A stretch of DNA of 46,730 bases from an uncultured Gammaproteobacteria bacterium (lineage in GTDB: Bacteria > Pseudomonadota > Gammaproteobacteria > Chromatiales > Chromatiaceae): NCBI GenBank assembly GCA_937926265.1, contig CALAZS010000288.1, positions 1 to 46,730 on the forward strand, written 5' to 3'. How positions within the stretch are numbered: the stretch's first letter is position 1; every line of letters starts with the position of its first letter. Positions 15,051-24,205 of the stretch are shown here, one piece after another. The position numbers and the translations under genes are program-made. Under the pieces are notes generated by a model. It did not search any database and had not been told where the DNA came from. It saw nothing but the letters and a program-made list of their open reading frames with translations.

Positions 15051-16832
15051 ATGGATTTACAAACTTTAACCTATTTAGTCGTTGGTTTTACCTTCGCCTT
15101 GTACATCGGTATTGCTATCTGGGCGCGTGCGGGAAGTACCAGTGAATTCTATGTGGCCGGGAAAGGTGTACACCCTGTTCTTAACGGTATGGCTACCGGT
15201 GCTGACTGGATGTCTGCTGCATCCTTTATTTCTATGGCCGGCCTTATCGCCTTCACAGGCTACGGTGGATCGGTATTCCTGATGGGGTGGACCGGTGGCT
15301 ATGTGCTACTGGCATTACTGCTTGCACCTTACCTGAGAAAGTTCGGTAAATTTACCGTGCCTGAATTTATCGGCGAACGCTTTTATTCTCAAACAGCACG
15401 TATCGTTGCGGTGATATGTCTGATCCTGGCTTCCATTACCTATGTAATTGGCCAGATGAAAGGTGTTGGCGTGGCTTTCTCACGCTTCCTTGAAGTGGAC
15501 TATGACACAGGCCTTTATGCCGGGATGACCATCGTTTTCATTTACGCCGTGCTTGGTGGAATGAAAGGCGTTACCTACACGCAGATAGCCCAGTACTGTG
15601 TTTTGATCTTTGCCTACACCGTACCAGCCGTGTTCATCTCAATGAACCTGACCGGCAATCCGTTTCCTCAACTTGGCCTGGTTGGCAACATGGAAGACGG
15701 CAGAACATTAATGGATACACTGGATCAGGTGGTTACGGACCTGGGCTTCCATGAGTACACCACACAGAAAATGGGCAGTACCTTGAATATGTTTGTTTAC
15801 ACACTTACATTGATGATTGGTACCGCAGGTCTGCCACACGTAATCATTCGTTTCTTTACCGTTCCTAAAGTAAAGGATGCGCGTTCTTCAGCCGGTTGGG
15901 CACTAGTCTTTATTGCATTACTTTACACTGTTGCTCCTGCTGTTGGTTCAATGGCCCGCCTGAACCTGATGAACACCATTCAAACCGGTCCGGTTGGAGA
16001 GCCTACTGCCAACCTGGTATATGCTGAACGCCCTGAGTGGTTCAAAAAATGGGAACAGACTGGTCTGCTTTCCTTTGAAGACAAGAATGGCGATGGACGT
16101 ATTCAGTACTACAACGATAAAAACGAAGATTTCGTGAAAAACGTGGCTGAACCTGCAGGCTGGAAAGGCAATGAAATGGTGAAGGTTGACCGTGACATCA
16201 TGGTACTGGCCAACCCTGAAATTGCCCAACTGCCAAACTGGGTGGTTGCATTGATTGCCGCCGGTGGCCTGGCAGCCGCATTATCGACAGCAGCCGGCCT
16301 GTTGTTGGCGATTGCCTCATCCGTTTCCCATGACCTGCTCAAGGGAACATTTACGCCAAACATTTCGGAAAAAACCGAGTTAATGGCTTCACGTATAGCC
16401 ATGGCATTTGCCATTGCCGCAGCAGGTTATCTTGGACTGCACCCACCCGGGTTTGCGGCTGGTACCGTGGCGATCGCCTTTGGTCTGGCTGCCAGTTCGA
16501 TCTTCCCGGCGCTGATGATGGGTATTTTCTCAAAACGCATCAACAACAAGGCTGCAATCCTGGGCATGGCTTCGGGTATTGGTGTCACCATGTTGTACGT
16601 ATTCCAGCATAAAGGCATCTTCTTTATTCCTGGAACAGCCTTCCTTGGTGATATGGAAGCCAACTGGTTCTTTGGTATTTCACCCAATGCCTTCGGCGCT
16701 GTTGGTGCCCTGGTGAACTTTACGGTAGCGTTCGTCGTAGCAAGAATGACTGCTGAACCACCAGAACATATTCAGCATCTGGTTGAAGACATCCGTGTCC
16801 CTAAAGGCTCTGGTGCCGCAACCGGCCACTAA
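15051..16832 (+). CDS. Sodium:solute symporter, acetate-permease type (VC_2705 subfamily)
   Basis: The 593-residue SSS transporter has about 13 membrane helices, with family features GADWMSAASFISMAG, a VLGGMKG turn and ALSTAAGLLLAIASSVSHDL. It resembles ActP but belongs to the subfamily that works with a DUF4212 subunit. A soluble loop at about 315-400 contains an EF-hand-like calcium-loop sequence beginning at D344 (DKNGDGRIQYYN). The substrate is probably acetate or a related short carboxylate, supported by acetyl-CoA synthetase about 3 kb downstream on the same strand. A strong terminator follows directly. Confidence 0.9.
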   Translation: MDLQTLTYLVVGFTFALYIGIAIWARAGSTSEFYVAGKGVHPVLNGMATGADWMSAASFISMAGLIAFTGYGGSVFLMGWTGGYVLLALLLAPYLRKFGKFTVPEFIGERFYSQTARIVAVICLILASITYVIGQMKGVGVAFSRFLEVDYDTGLYAGMTIVFIYAVLGGMKGVTYTQIAQYCVLIFAYTVPAVFISMNLTGNPFPQLGLVGNMEDGRTLMDTLDQVVTDLGFHEYTTQKMGSTLNMFVYTLTLMIGTAGLPHVIIRFFTVPKVKDARSSAGWALVFIALLYTVAPAVGSMARLNLMNTIQTGPVGEPTANLVYAERPEWFKKWEQTGLLSFEDKNGDGRIQYYNDKNEDFVKNVAEPAGWKGNEMVKVDRDIMVLANPEIAQLPNWVVALIAAGGLAAALSTAAGLLLAIASSVSHDLLKGTFTPNISEKTELMASRIAMAFAIAAAGYLGLHPPGFAAGTVAIAFGLAASSIFPALMMGIFSKRINNKAAILGMASGIGVTMLYVFQHKGIFFIPGTAFLGDMEANWFFGISPNAFGAVGALVNFTVAFVVARMTAEPPEHIQHLVEDIRVPKGSGAATGH

Positions 16833-16841
16833 GGTCTGAAT

Positions 16842-16880
16842 AAAACCCCGCTTGATGTCTGTCAGGCGGGGTTTTTTATT
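16842..16880 (+). terminator. Rho-independent terminator after the symporter
   Basis: AAAACCCCGC and GCGGGGTTTT form a 10-bp stem with a 14-nt loop, followed by a T-rich run. It starts 9 bases after the symporter stop, so the downstream DUF294 gene needs its own promoter. Confidence 0.92.
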
Positions 16881-16979
16881 TTGCACACCCGTATCTTTTT
16901 TAAATAGCGATTTTTTATTATGGGTAGCAGAATAACGAATACCAAAAATGTCGGGGACGAGAGAGCCTGGTAATAAACA

Positions 16980-18839
16980 ATGGAAATAGAGCTGCTTGAA
17001 ATAAGAAACTTTCTTGCTGAGTGCATGCCCTTCAGCCTGCTTTCAGATGAACAGCTCGATCTATTGCCCGAACAGTTTCAAGTCCGCTATCTGCGCCGCA
17101 ACAGCGCATTTCCTCCAGCAGACAATAAAGATAAATTCCTTTACATAGTGCGCAGTGGCGCCATTGAAATTCGTGATAACGAAGACAACCTTGTAAACAG
17201 GCTGGCTGAACAGGATCATTTCAGCGACTGTGAGCACTTTGAACAGGATGAGCAGCGTGGCTTTGCGATAGAAGATACGCTGTTGTACCAGCTACCCTGC
17301 AAAAATGTTCGCCAGCTCAGGGACCAGTCAGATGATTTCGACCGTCACTTCAGTGACACCCTGTCAAAACGTCTTAAGGATGCAGTGAGACGGTTTCGCA
17401 AGACTGTCGATACTGGCATGGCCCACATGGCAGTGGAAGTCAGCAACCTGGTCAAAAAAAAGCCTCTGTGTTTACCCGCTGACACTTCAATCCAGCAGGT
17501 TGCCCAGGCCATGTCCGAAAAGGACGCCTCTTCAATCATGCTGTTGGAAAATGAGGAACTTGTCGGCATTCTTACCGACCGTGACATACGCCGTAAATGC
17601 GTTGCCAATGCCATGGATGTGAATTCCCCTGCATCCACTATCATGACAGCCAACCCATTCACCATTGAACATAACAGCCTGGCGCTGAATGCGCTGATTG
17701 AAATGACTAAACGTCATGTACATCATTTACCAGTTACGCAAAATGGCAGGGTTATTGGCATGCTCAGCGCAACCGACCTGGCACAGCACAGCAGCAGCAA
17801 CCCGGCTTTCATCATCAGCGATATCCGTACCGCACAAAACATCGATGAGCTTGTCAGTGCCAGCCGGAAAATTCCGGATCTCCAGGTGCAACTGATTACA
17901 GCCAGCGTCAGCGCCCTGCACATTGGTGACATTGTTTCCCGAATTACCGATGCCATTACCACCCGCTTGATTGAAATGGCAATGGAGCAAAATGGACCGG
18001 CACCAGTGGATTTTGTCTGGGTTGCAGGTGGCTCCCAGGCGCGGCGTGAACAGACTTCACATTCTGACCAGGACAATGCCTTAATCATTTCTGATGAAAT
18101 GCAACCCGAGCATGACTCCTGGTTTGAAAAACTGGCCGCTTTTGTCACCGACGGATTAAATGCCTGCGGGTTTGTTTATTGTCCCGGCAATGCCATGGCG
18201 AGCAACCCCGAATGGCGCCAACCATTAAAAAAGTGGAAACAGTATTTTAACAACTGGATTAACAAGCCCGAACCAAAAGCACTGATGCTTTCCAGTATCT
18301 TTTTTGACCTGCGTTCTGTTTATGGCAGTACCACGCTGCTGCAGGAATTGCAGAACGAGACATTGGAACAGTCGCGAAAAGCCAGCATTTTTCTTGCGTA
18401 CATGGCAGCTAATGCCCTGACCCACAAACCGCCCCTGGGTTTTTTCAGGCGTTTTGTATTGATAAATGACGGTGAACACAACGAAGCTTTTGATATCAAG
18501 CACCGCGGCATTGTGCCGATCACCGATATCGCCAGGCAACTGGCTTTATCCGAAGGTATACCTGCAACCAACACAACCGAGCGCCTGCTGGCTGTTGGCA
18601 GGACAAAAGCGCTAAGTGATGAAATGAGCGAAAACCTTTTGGATGCACTGGCCTTTATTGCCGAGTTACGCATCTGTCATCAGGCCAGGCAAATCCGCAG
18701 GGGACTGGCAACGGACAACTACCTTTCACCCAACAAATTGTCGGAACTCGACAGGAAACACCTTAAGGATGCGTTCGGGGTAATTCAGGAGATGCAAAAC
18801 ATTCTTGAACATCGTTATCAGACAGGTCGTCTTGGATAG
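16980..18839 (+). CDS. cNMP-binding/CBS/DUF294 nucleotidyltransferase-like protein
   Basis: The 619-residue cytoplasmic protein has four parts: a cyclic-nucleotide-binding-like domain (about 20-130), a pair of CBS domains (about 165-290, with GILTDRDIRRK and GMLSATDLAQ), a DUF294 nucleotidyltransferase-like domain (about 320-450, GGSQARREQTSHSDQDNALI) and a C-terminal helical substrate-binding domain (about 480-615). The GS...R...DxD pattern is that of GlnD-type nucleotidyltransferases, so protein modification controlled by an adenine nucleotide is possible, but the target is unknown. In many gammaproteobacteria this gene lies between an acetate symporter and an epsilon-like exonuclease, as here. 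GAGAG precedes the ATG. Confidence 0.88.
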   Translation: MEIELLEIRNFLAECMPFSLLSDEQLDLLPEQFQVRYLRRNSAFPPADNKDKFLYIVRSGAIEIRDNEDNLVNRLAEQDHFSDCEHFEQDEQRGFAIEDTLLYQLPCKNVRQLRDQSDDFDRHFSDTLSKRLKDAVRRFRKTVDTGMAHMAVEVSNLVKKKPLCLPADTSIQQVAQAMSEKDASSIMLLENEELVGILTDRDIRRKCVANAMDVNSPASTIMTANPFTIEHNSLALNALIEMTKRHVHHLPVTQNGRVIGMLSATDLAQHSSSNPAFIISDIRTAQNIDELVSASRKIPDLQVQLITASVSALHIGDIVSRITDAITTRLIEMAMEQNGPAPVDFVWVAGGSQARREQTSHSDQDNALIISDEMQPEHDSWFEKLAAFVTDGLNACGFVYCPGNAMASNPEWRQPLKKWKQYFNNWINKPEPKALMLSSIFFDLRSVYGSTTLLQELQNETLEQSRKASIFLAYMAANALTHKPPLGFFRRFVLINDGEHNEAFDIKHRGIVPITDIARQLALSEGIPATNTTERLLAVGRTKALSDEMSENLLDALAFIAELRICHQARQIRRGLATDNYLSPNKLSELDRKHLKDAFGVIQEMQNILEHRYQTGRLG

Positions 18840-18842
18840 AGC

Positions 18843-19529
18843 ATGTGGCCTTTTAAAGTAAACGTTGGAGCGAAGCGACAAAAGGCACTGACGATGACCG
18901 ATGCGCCCGTGATGCAGGCATTTTTATCATCACCCGTTGCGGATAAAAAAACCGACTGGCGGGAAATGGATATTGTTGCTGTTGATTTGGAAACTACCGG
19001 ACTTGATCCTCAAACCGATCAAATTCTGAGTATTGGCCTGGTTGAAATTAAACAGGGCAGTATTCACCTGAATTCAGCCTGGCATAAAGTTGTTAATGTT
19101 GGCTCTGATATTCCGGAATCGACTGCGATTATTCATCATATTACAGATGATGTGATAGCCGAAGGTGAGTCTCTTGCAGAAATCTTACCCGAACTATTGA
19201 AAAGACTTAGCGGTAAGGTCATGCTGGTGCATTATGCCTATGTTGAACAGGAATTCATTAATTCAGCATGTCTTAAAATGTATAATGCACCCTTTGTTAT
19301 CCAGACTATCGATACGCTTCCAATTGCACAAAGAAGACTGGAACGCCGAAACCACACAATACAACCCGGCAACCTCAGGCTGTTCAACTTGCGACGCTAC
19401 TATAATTTACCCGATTACAAGGCCCACAATGCACTCTATGATGCTCTTGCCACCGCGGAACTGTTCATGGCCATGACGACCGAAATAGCCCCTTCAGGCA
19501 AACAGAAACTGGGGGATTACCTGAATTGA
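18843..19529 (+). CDS. DEDDh 3'-5' exonuclease (DNA polymerase III epsilon-like)
   Basis: The 228-residue protein has motif I DLETTG (D48, E50), motif II VHYAYVEQEF and motif III HNALYDALATAEL with the catalytic His and Asp. In motif II the usual Asp is Glu, which I believe also occurs in other stand-alone members of this group. It is not the replicative DnaQ, because it lacks the C-terminal polymerase-binding part and has a 40-residue N-terminal extension. It begins three bases after the DUF294 stop, indicating co-transcription. Later in-frame ATGs (such as 18894) would shorten the extension. Confidence 0.85.
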   Translation: MWPFKVNVGAKRQKALTMTDAPVMQAFLSSPVADKKTDWREMDIVAVDLETTGLDPQTDQILSIGLVEIKQGSIHLNSAWHKVVNVGSDIPESTAIIHHITDDVIAEGESLAEILPELLKRLSGKVMLVHYAYVEQEFINSACLKMYNAPFVIQTIDTLPIAQRRLERRNHTIQPGNLRLFNLRRYYNLPDYKAHNALYDALATAELFMAMTTEIAPSGKQKLGDYLN

Positions 19530-20047
19530 AATCCTTCCATAAACGCTTTTTCCTGATACTGATCGTGGTTGGCCCGATTTACTGGCTGATATTTACCGAA
19601 GATGGCAGACGCCGAAGTGATACGGTCATTCTCTGGGTGTTTGGCGGTGACCCGATACATATCAATTTCCGCGAAATCAGCAAGCAGTACTCAAAACAGG
19701 ACTGGATGTCGGTTTTCGATGATGTCGACTGGCAATGCCGTGACCAGGCTTCTGCGTTCGGCAAGAGTTTATGCTACAGCGAAATTTCAAGCTACAATGG
19801 TATACCAGCAAGTTACATCAGCGTTTTCTTTAATGACAGTCATGTCAATGCAGTAAAACTGGTTTACCGTAATCAGTACCATCAGCAGTTGGGAGCTGAT
19901 CTTCAGCAACAACTGGGTACGCCGTTAAACCGCGAACATGAAAATGCCGAGAACATGCTGCAATGGACTACCGGGCATGGCAACGTCATGATAAAAACAG
20001 AAATTTCGCCCGATGAAGAAGCCAGTCTGATTTGGATAAGTAACTAA
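19526..20047 (+). CDS. Hypothetical membrane-anchored protein
   Basis: This 173-residue protein is not recognised. A single N-terminal hydrophobic segment (residues 8-23) after basic residues suggests a signal anchor with a periplasmic body. The body contains two cysteines (about 71 and 83) that could form a disulfide. The start is TTG at 19526, overlapping the exonuclease TGA (TTGA) with GGGGGA about nine bases upstream. Coupled translation with the exonuclease is therefore likely. Confidence 0.65.
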   Translation: MKSFHKRFFLILIVVGPIYWLIFTEDGRRRSDTVILWVFGGDPIHINFREISKQYSKQDWMSVFDDVDWQCRDQASAFGKSLCYSEISSYNGIPASYISVFFNDSHVNAVKLVYRNQYHQQLGADLQQQLGTPLNREHENAENMLQWTTGHGNVMIKTEISPDEEASLIWISN

Positions 20048-20063
20048 ATAAATACCGAAGGAC

Positions 20064-20114
20064 TGTCCGGTGCCAAATTGGTGGCTGATCAGTGACAAAT
20101 TTAATCACCGGACA
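20064..20114. repeat. Long inverted repeat in the acs leader region
   Basis: TGTCCGGTG (20064-20072) and CACCGGACA (20106-20114) are perfect complements 33 bases apart. The loop holds a further palindrome CTGATCAG and a weaker AAATT/AATTT pair. It ends 37 bases before the acs ATG and starts 17 bases after the preceding stop. No T-run follows, so it could be an attenuator, an mRNA-stabilising hairpin or an operator. Confidence 0.55.
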
Positions 20115-20151
20115 CAATAAATAACTAACCCTAGAAAAACGAGGAGACACC

Positions 20152-22095
20152 ATGTCTGAACATATTTATCCCGTACCTGAAGATTTTGCTGCCCAGGCAA
20201 ACGTGACTGCAGAACAATACCAGCAGATGTACAAACAGTCGGTTGATGACCCGGAAGGCTTCTGGGCTGAGCAGGCTGACAGTTACCTCGACTGGTTTCA
20301 GAAATGGGATACGGTACTTGACTGGTCCTTTGACAAGGATGACCTTCATATCAACTGGTTTAAAGGCGGCAAACTGAACGTCGCTTATAACTGCCTTGAC
20401 CGTCACCTGGAAACCCGTGGTGACCAGGTTGCCATTATCTGGGAAGGTGACAACCCCGAAGAAGACCGCAAAATCACTTACCGCGAGCTTCATCAGGAAG
20501 TCAGCAAATTTGCCAATGCGCTGAAAGCCCGTGGTGTTGAAAAAGGTGATCGCGTTTCTCTCTACCTGCCAATGATTCCTGAAGCTGCAGTTGCGATGCT
20601 GGCCTGTACCCGTATCGGCGCAATGCACTCTATTGTATTTGGCGGTTTCTCGCCTGATGCATTAAAAGACCGTATCAACGACTCTGACTGCAAGGTTGTT
20701 ATTACGTCAGACCAGTCCATGCGTGGCGGTAAAAAAGTCCCATTAAAAGCCAATGCTGACAAGGCAATTGAATCCTGTCCCCAGGTTCACACCTGCTTTG
20801 TTGTTCGTCGCGGTGGTGACCCTGTTCAATGGGATGATGAGCGTGATGTCTGGTACCACGAAGCCGTTGCGGATGCTTCTGCTGATTGCCCAGCCGAGGA
20901 AATGGAAGCTGATGACCCGATGTTCATTCTTTACACGTCAGGTTCTACCGGCAAACCTAAAGGCGTAATGCACACTACCGGCGGTTACCTGTTGCAGGCT
21001 GCCATGACTCACAAAACCGTTTTTGATTATAAAGATGGCGAAGTTTACTGGTGTACTGCTGATATCGGTTGGGTTACGGGCCACAGTTATATCGTTTACG
21101 GGCCATTGGCAAACGGTGCCACAACACTCATGTTTGAAGGCATACCAACTTACCCTGACATTTCCCGCTTCTGGCAGGTATGTGACAAACACAATGTTGC
21201 CTCTTTCTATACTGCGCCGACCGCTATCCGTTCTCTAATGGGTGCCGGCGATGAACCTGTCAAGAAAACCAAGCGAGAATCTCTGCGCCTGCTTGGCACC
21301 GTTGGTGAACCAATCAACCCTGAAGCCTGGGAATGGTATCACCGTGTTGTTGGCGAAGAGCGCTGCCCGATTGTCGATACCTGGTGGCAGACTGAAACCG
21401 GCGCCCATATGCTGACACCTCTGCCTGGCGCCACACCTTTAAAACCGGGTTCTGCGATGCAGCCTTTCTTTGGTGTACAACCTGTGCTTCTTGATGATCA
21501 GGGTAATGAAATTGAAGGCAACCCTGCTGAGGGCAACCTGGCTATCAAACATCCATGGCCTTCAATGATGCGAACTGTTTACGGCGATCATAAACGTTTC
21601 TATGAAACTTACTTCGCCATGTTCAAAGGCTACTACTTTACTGGCGATGGTGCGCGTCGTGATGAAGATGGCGATTACTGGATCACCGGTCGTGTTGATG
21701 ACGTTCTTAACGTTTCCGGTCACCGTCTGGGTACGGCCGAAATTGAATCTGCTCTTGTATTACATGACTCTGTTGCTGAGTCAGCTGTTGTTGGTTATCC
21801 ACATGACCTTACCGGCCAGGGTATCTACGCTTATGTTACTTTGATGAACGGTGTGGAAGAGTCTGATGATCTTAAGGCTGAACTTGTTGGCCTGGTAAGA
21901 AAAGAGATTGGCCCTATCGCCAAGATCAATATTATTCAATGGGCACCCGGCCTGCCTAAAACCCGTTCCGGTAAAATCATGCGTCGTATTCTGCGTAAGA
22001 TTGCCGCGAATGAGATTGATGCACTGGGTGATACTTCAACACTGGCTGATCCTAGTGTTGTTGATAACCTGATTGAGAACCGGGCTAACAAGTAA
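20152..22095 (+). CDS. acs: Acetyl-CoA synthetase
   Basis: The 647-residue AMP-forming enzyme converts acetate, ATP and CoA to acetyl-CoA. The P-loop-like YTSGSTGKPKG begins at residue 261. Other motifs are DTWWQTETG, the hinge region YYFTGDGARRDEDGDYWITGR and PKTRSGKIMRR near the end. K608 in that last motif corresponds to the lysine controlled by acetylation in enteric Acs. Full family length. GAGGAGA lies just upstream of the ATG. Together with the symporter upstream it forms an acetate uptake and activation set. Confidence 0.97.
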   Translation: MSEHIYPVPEDFAAQANVTAEQYQQMYKQSVDDPEGFWAEQADSYLDWFQKWDTVLDWSFDKDDLHINWFKGGKLNVAYNCLDRHLETRGDQVAIIWEGDNPEEDRKITYRELHQEVSKFANALKARGVEKGDRVSLYLPMIPEAAVAMLACTRIGAMHSIVFGGFSPDALKDRINDSDCKVVITSDQSMRGGKKVPLKANADKAIESCPQVHTCFVVRRGGDPVQWDDERDVWYHEAVADASADCPAEEMEADDPMFILYTSGSTGKPKGVMHTTGGYLLQAAMTHKTVFDYKDGEVYWCTADIGWVTGHSYIVYGPLANGATTLMFEGIPTYPDISRFWQVCDKHNVASFYTAPTAIRSLMGAGDEPVKKTKRESLRLLGTVGEPINPEAWEWYHRVVGEERCPIVDTWWQTETGAHMLTPLPGATPLKPGSAMQPFFGVQPVLLDDQGNEIEGNPAEGNLAIKHPWPSMMRTVYGDHKRFYETYFAMFKGYYFTGDGARRDEDGDYWITGRVDDVLNVSGHRLGTAEIESALVLHDSVAESAVVGYPHDLTGQGIYAYVTLMNGVEESDDLKAELVGLVRKEIGPIAKINIIQWAPGLPKTRSGKIMRRILRKIAANEIDALGDTSTLADPSVVDNLIENRANK

Positions 22096-22111
22096 GCATA
22101 TAGCTTGGTCA

Positions 22112-22202
22112 TCTAACTGCTTTTCCAGGGACGTTCAAGCCATCCCTGGGCACTCTACTACGGGCATCCTGCCCTGCGTAAGCCCTGGACAAAGCAGTTA
22201 GA
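22112..22202. repeat. 91-bp stem-loop element between convergent genes
   Basis: The arm TCTAACTGCTTTTCCAGGG (22112-22130) pairs with 22183-22202 over 19 base pairs with one bulged base. Inside are smaller dyads, such as GGGC-ATCCT-GCCC. The element fills the gap between acs and the convergent GAPDH gene and is much more structured than a plain terminator. It looks like a dispersed extragenic palindromic repeat that may also end both transcripts. Confidence 0.75.
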
Positions 22203-22218
22203 CAACCAATGTTCTCTT

Positions 22219-23220
22219 TTAAAGGCTTTGAGAAACTTTCCGCGTGAGCTCCATCATGCGATTAACATACCCCCACTCATTATCGTACCAGGCATAAATT
22301 TTAACCTGGGTATCATCTATCACCATCGTCGATAGCGCATCGATAATTGATGAGCGCGGGTCATTCACATAATCGACTGACACCAGCGGACGTTCCTCGT
22401 AACCCAAAATACCCTTGAGTTCATTTTCAGAAGCCTCTTTGAAGTAACCATTGATCTCTTCTGCAGTAACGGGTCTTGAGGCTTCAAAAACAAAATCTGT
22501 TAACGAGGCATTCAACAATGGCACCCTCACCGCATGGCCGTTAAGTTTGCCCTGAAGTTCCGGGAAGATTTTGGTTATAGCCTTGGCTGAACCAGTAGTG
22601 GTAGGAATGAGGGAATTACCACAGGCACGGGCGCGCCTTAAATCTTTGTGGCCTTTATCGACAATAGTCTGTGTATTGGTAATATCATGAATGGTCGTCA
22701 TACAGCCATGATTGATACCGACTTTTTCGTGCATCACTTTGACAACCGGGGCAAGGCAGTTGGTTGTACAGGAAGCCGCTGTTAACAAGTGATTGGCATC
22801 AGCATCATACTGATCGTCATTGATACCATAAACGATATTCAAAGCGCCTTCAGTTGGTGCTGCGACTATGACCTTTTTAACACCCTGGTCAAAATAGTGC
22901 TGCAGGGTCTCAGGTTTCTTGTGATGTTTACCGGTTGCTTCAATAACGATATCGCAGTTTGACCAATCGGTTTCCGCAATTGAGAAGTTGGATGAGTAGG
23001 TCACTCGGTGACCCTCTATTATCATTGCATCTGGATCAGAGCCTACATCTGGCTCCCATGTACCATGGACTGAATCAAACTTAAGTAAATGCGCTGAGCC
23101 AGTAGCATCTGTTGCAATCTCGTTAACATGAATCACGTCATATTCAGCATGATCCCAGCCTGCGCGAAACCCCAACCGACCCATGCGTCCAAAACCGTTT
23201 ATACCAACTTTTATCTTCAT
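22219..23220 (-). CDS. Glyceraldehyde-3-phosphate dehydrogenase, ArsJ-associated type
   Basis: The 333-residue enzyme has the NAD-binding GINGFGRMGR, the catalytic C151 in ASCTTNC, H178 and the C-terminal YDNEWGYVNRM. Several positions (HVNEIATDAT, AHLLKFDSVHGTW, IEATGKHHKKPE, ACGNSLIPTTTGSAKAI) resemble the GAPDH form that pairs with ArsJ rather than housekeeping GapA. That form makes 1-arseno-3-phosphoglycerate, which ArsJ exports. No arsJ or ars regulator is in this window, so it may instead be the glycolytic or gluconeogenic enzyme. GGA about nine bases upstream supports the start. cmoM precedes it on the same strand with a 15-base gap. Confidence 0.9.
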   Translation of the reverse strand: MKIKVGINGFGRMGRLGFRAGWDHAEYDVIHVNEIATDATGSAHLLKFDSVHGTWEPDVGSDPDAMIIEGHRVTYSSNFSIAETDWSNCDIVIEATGKHHKKPETLQHYFDQGVKKVIVAAPTEGALNIVYGINDDQYDADANHLLTAASCTTNCLAPVVKVMHEKVGINHGCMTTIHDITNTQTIVDKGHKDLRRARACGNSLIPTTTGSAKAITKIFPELQGKLNGHAVRVPLLNASLTDFVFEASRPVTAEEINGYFKEASENELKGILGYEERPLVSVDYVNDPRSSIIDALSTMVIDDTQVKIYAWYDNEWGYVNRMMELTRKVSQSL

Positions 23221-23235
23221 TATTTCTTATCCATT

Positions 23236-24000
23236 TTAATTTATGTTTTTACATAGCATGTGAACATATCTGCCCATATCCCTGTAAACAGGCATACGGC
23301 AATAACGTTTCTCAAGCTCAAACAATTCATCAGGTTCAGTATTTTCAAGTGCTCCCTCACTGAGATAATCATGGAACACGCGAATACCACTATGTACTTC
23401 GATATTAAAACCTGCGTTTTTTATAAACCGCTCCATTTCATATGGATACTGGGGGTATGGCGGTGAAAGTTTGTTACCTTTGCCGATATAGGTATCTTCA
23501 AGAATCGGCTTCAAACGCCACTGCCCTTTAAGTACATTCGCATACACCATGGCATTGCGGTTATAAAACATAAACGACAGGTATCCCCCGGGCTTAACTC
23601 TACTTAGTATCGTCTGAAGCCCCTTCAATGGATTAGCCAGCCATTCAATCACTGCATGAAAAACCACCAGGTCATATTGCTTGTGGTTATCATCAAAGGC
23701 TTGAAATGAACCATGGTAAAAATTTGCTTCACAACCATTTTCACTAAAGCTTTTCTTCGCTTCTTCCAGCATCTTTGAAGAAAGATCACATAAAGTCAGC
23801 GAATGTCCTTTTTGAGCCAGCCACAATCCGAACTGACCCAGTCCACACCCCGCATCAAAGACCTGCATTGATTTATCAGGCAATTTTGGCTGCAGGTCTT
23901 CAGTCAATATTTTCAGTCGCCAGCTACCCTTATCGGAGTCGTAAATCCGTTGCCTGAAATTTGTGATCAAATCATCGAAGTTTTTATCCTGATCAATCAT
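23236..24000 (-). CDS. cmoM: tRNA 5-carboxymethoxyuridine methyltransferase CmoM
   Basis: This 254-residue class I SAM methyltransferase has DAGCGLGQFG as its SAM-binding loop, FHAVIEWLANP, YLSFMFYNRNA, LSPPYPQYPYEME and GIRVFHDYL. These match E. coli CmoM (formerly SmtA) along the whole length. CmoM methylates cmo5U34 to mcmo5U in tRNAs reading NNU/NNA/NNG codons. It precedes the GAPDH gene by 15 bases on the same strand. I infer simple co-transcription without a functional link. Confidence 0.9.
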   Translation of the reverse strand: MIDQDKNFDDLITNFRQRIYDSDKGSWRLKILTEDLQPKLPDKSMQVFDAGCGLGQFGLWLAQKGHSLTLCDLSSKMLEEAKKSFSENGCEANFYHGSFQAFDDNHKQYDLVVFHAVIEWLANPLKGLQTILSRVKPGGYLSFMFYNRNAMVYANVLKGQWRLKPILEDTYIGKGNKLSPPYPQYPYEMERFIKNAGFNIEVHSGIRVFHDYLSEGALENTEPDELFELEKRYCRMPVYRDMGRYVHMLCKNIN

Positions 24001-24115
24001 ATTTTATAGACTTTTTATTAACGTTTAGTTGCACTGATTTTTCTTTACCAGAAGAAAGGAAAAAGAATTAAAGTTGTAAAAAATTATAAATTCCCTAAAT
24101 TATTTTTACTTCAAT

Positions 24116-24129
24116 TGACTCAGGTCAAG
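24116..24129 (+). promoter_or_regulatory. FNR/ANR-like dyad upstream of the small Cys protein
   Basis: TTGAC-TCAG-GTCAA matches the FNR/ANR half-site TTGA with N6 spacing; both inner bases deviate from TTGAT-N4-ATCAA. A possible -10 (TGTATA, about 24175) would place it near -60. Weak but positioned upstream of the six-cysteine gene. Confidence 0.4.
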
Positions 24130-24205
24130 TTTTGATTTTTTGGTGGTTGCAGCCGGTTTTTTTGTCATGGCAATGTATATAGCCATACACTCATGGGAGA
24201 ATTTT

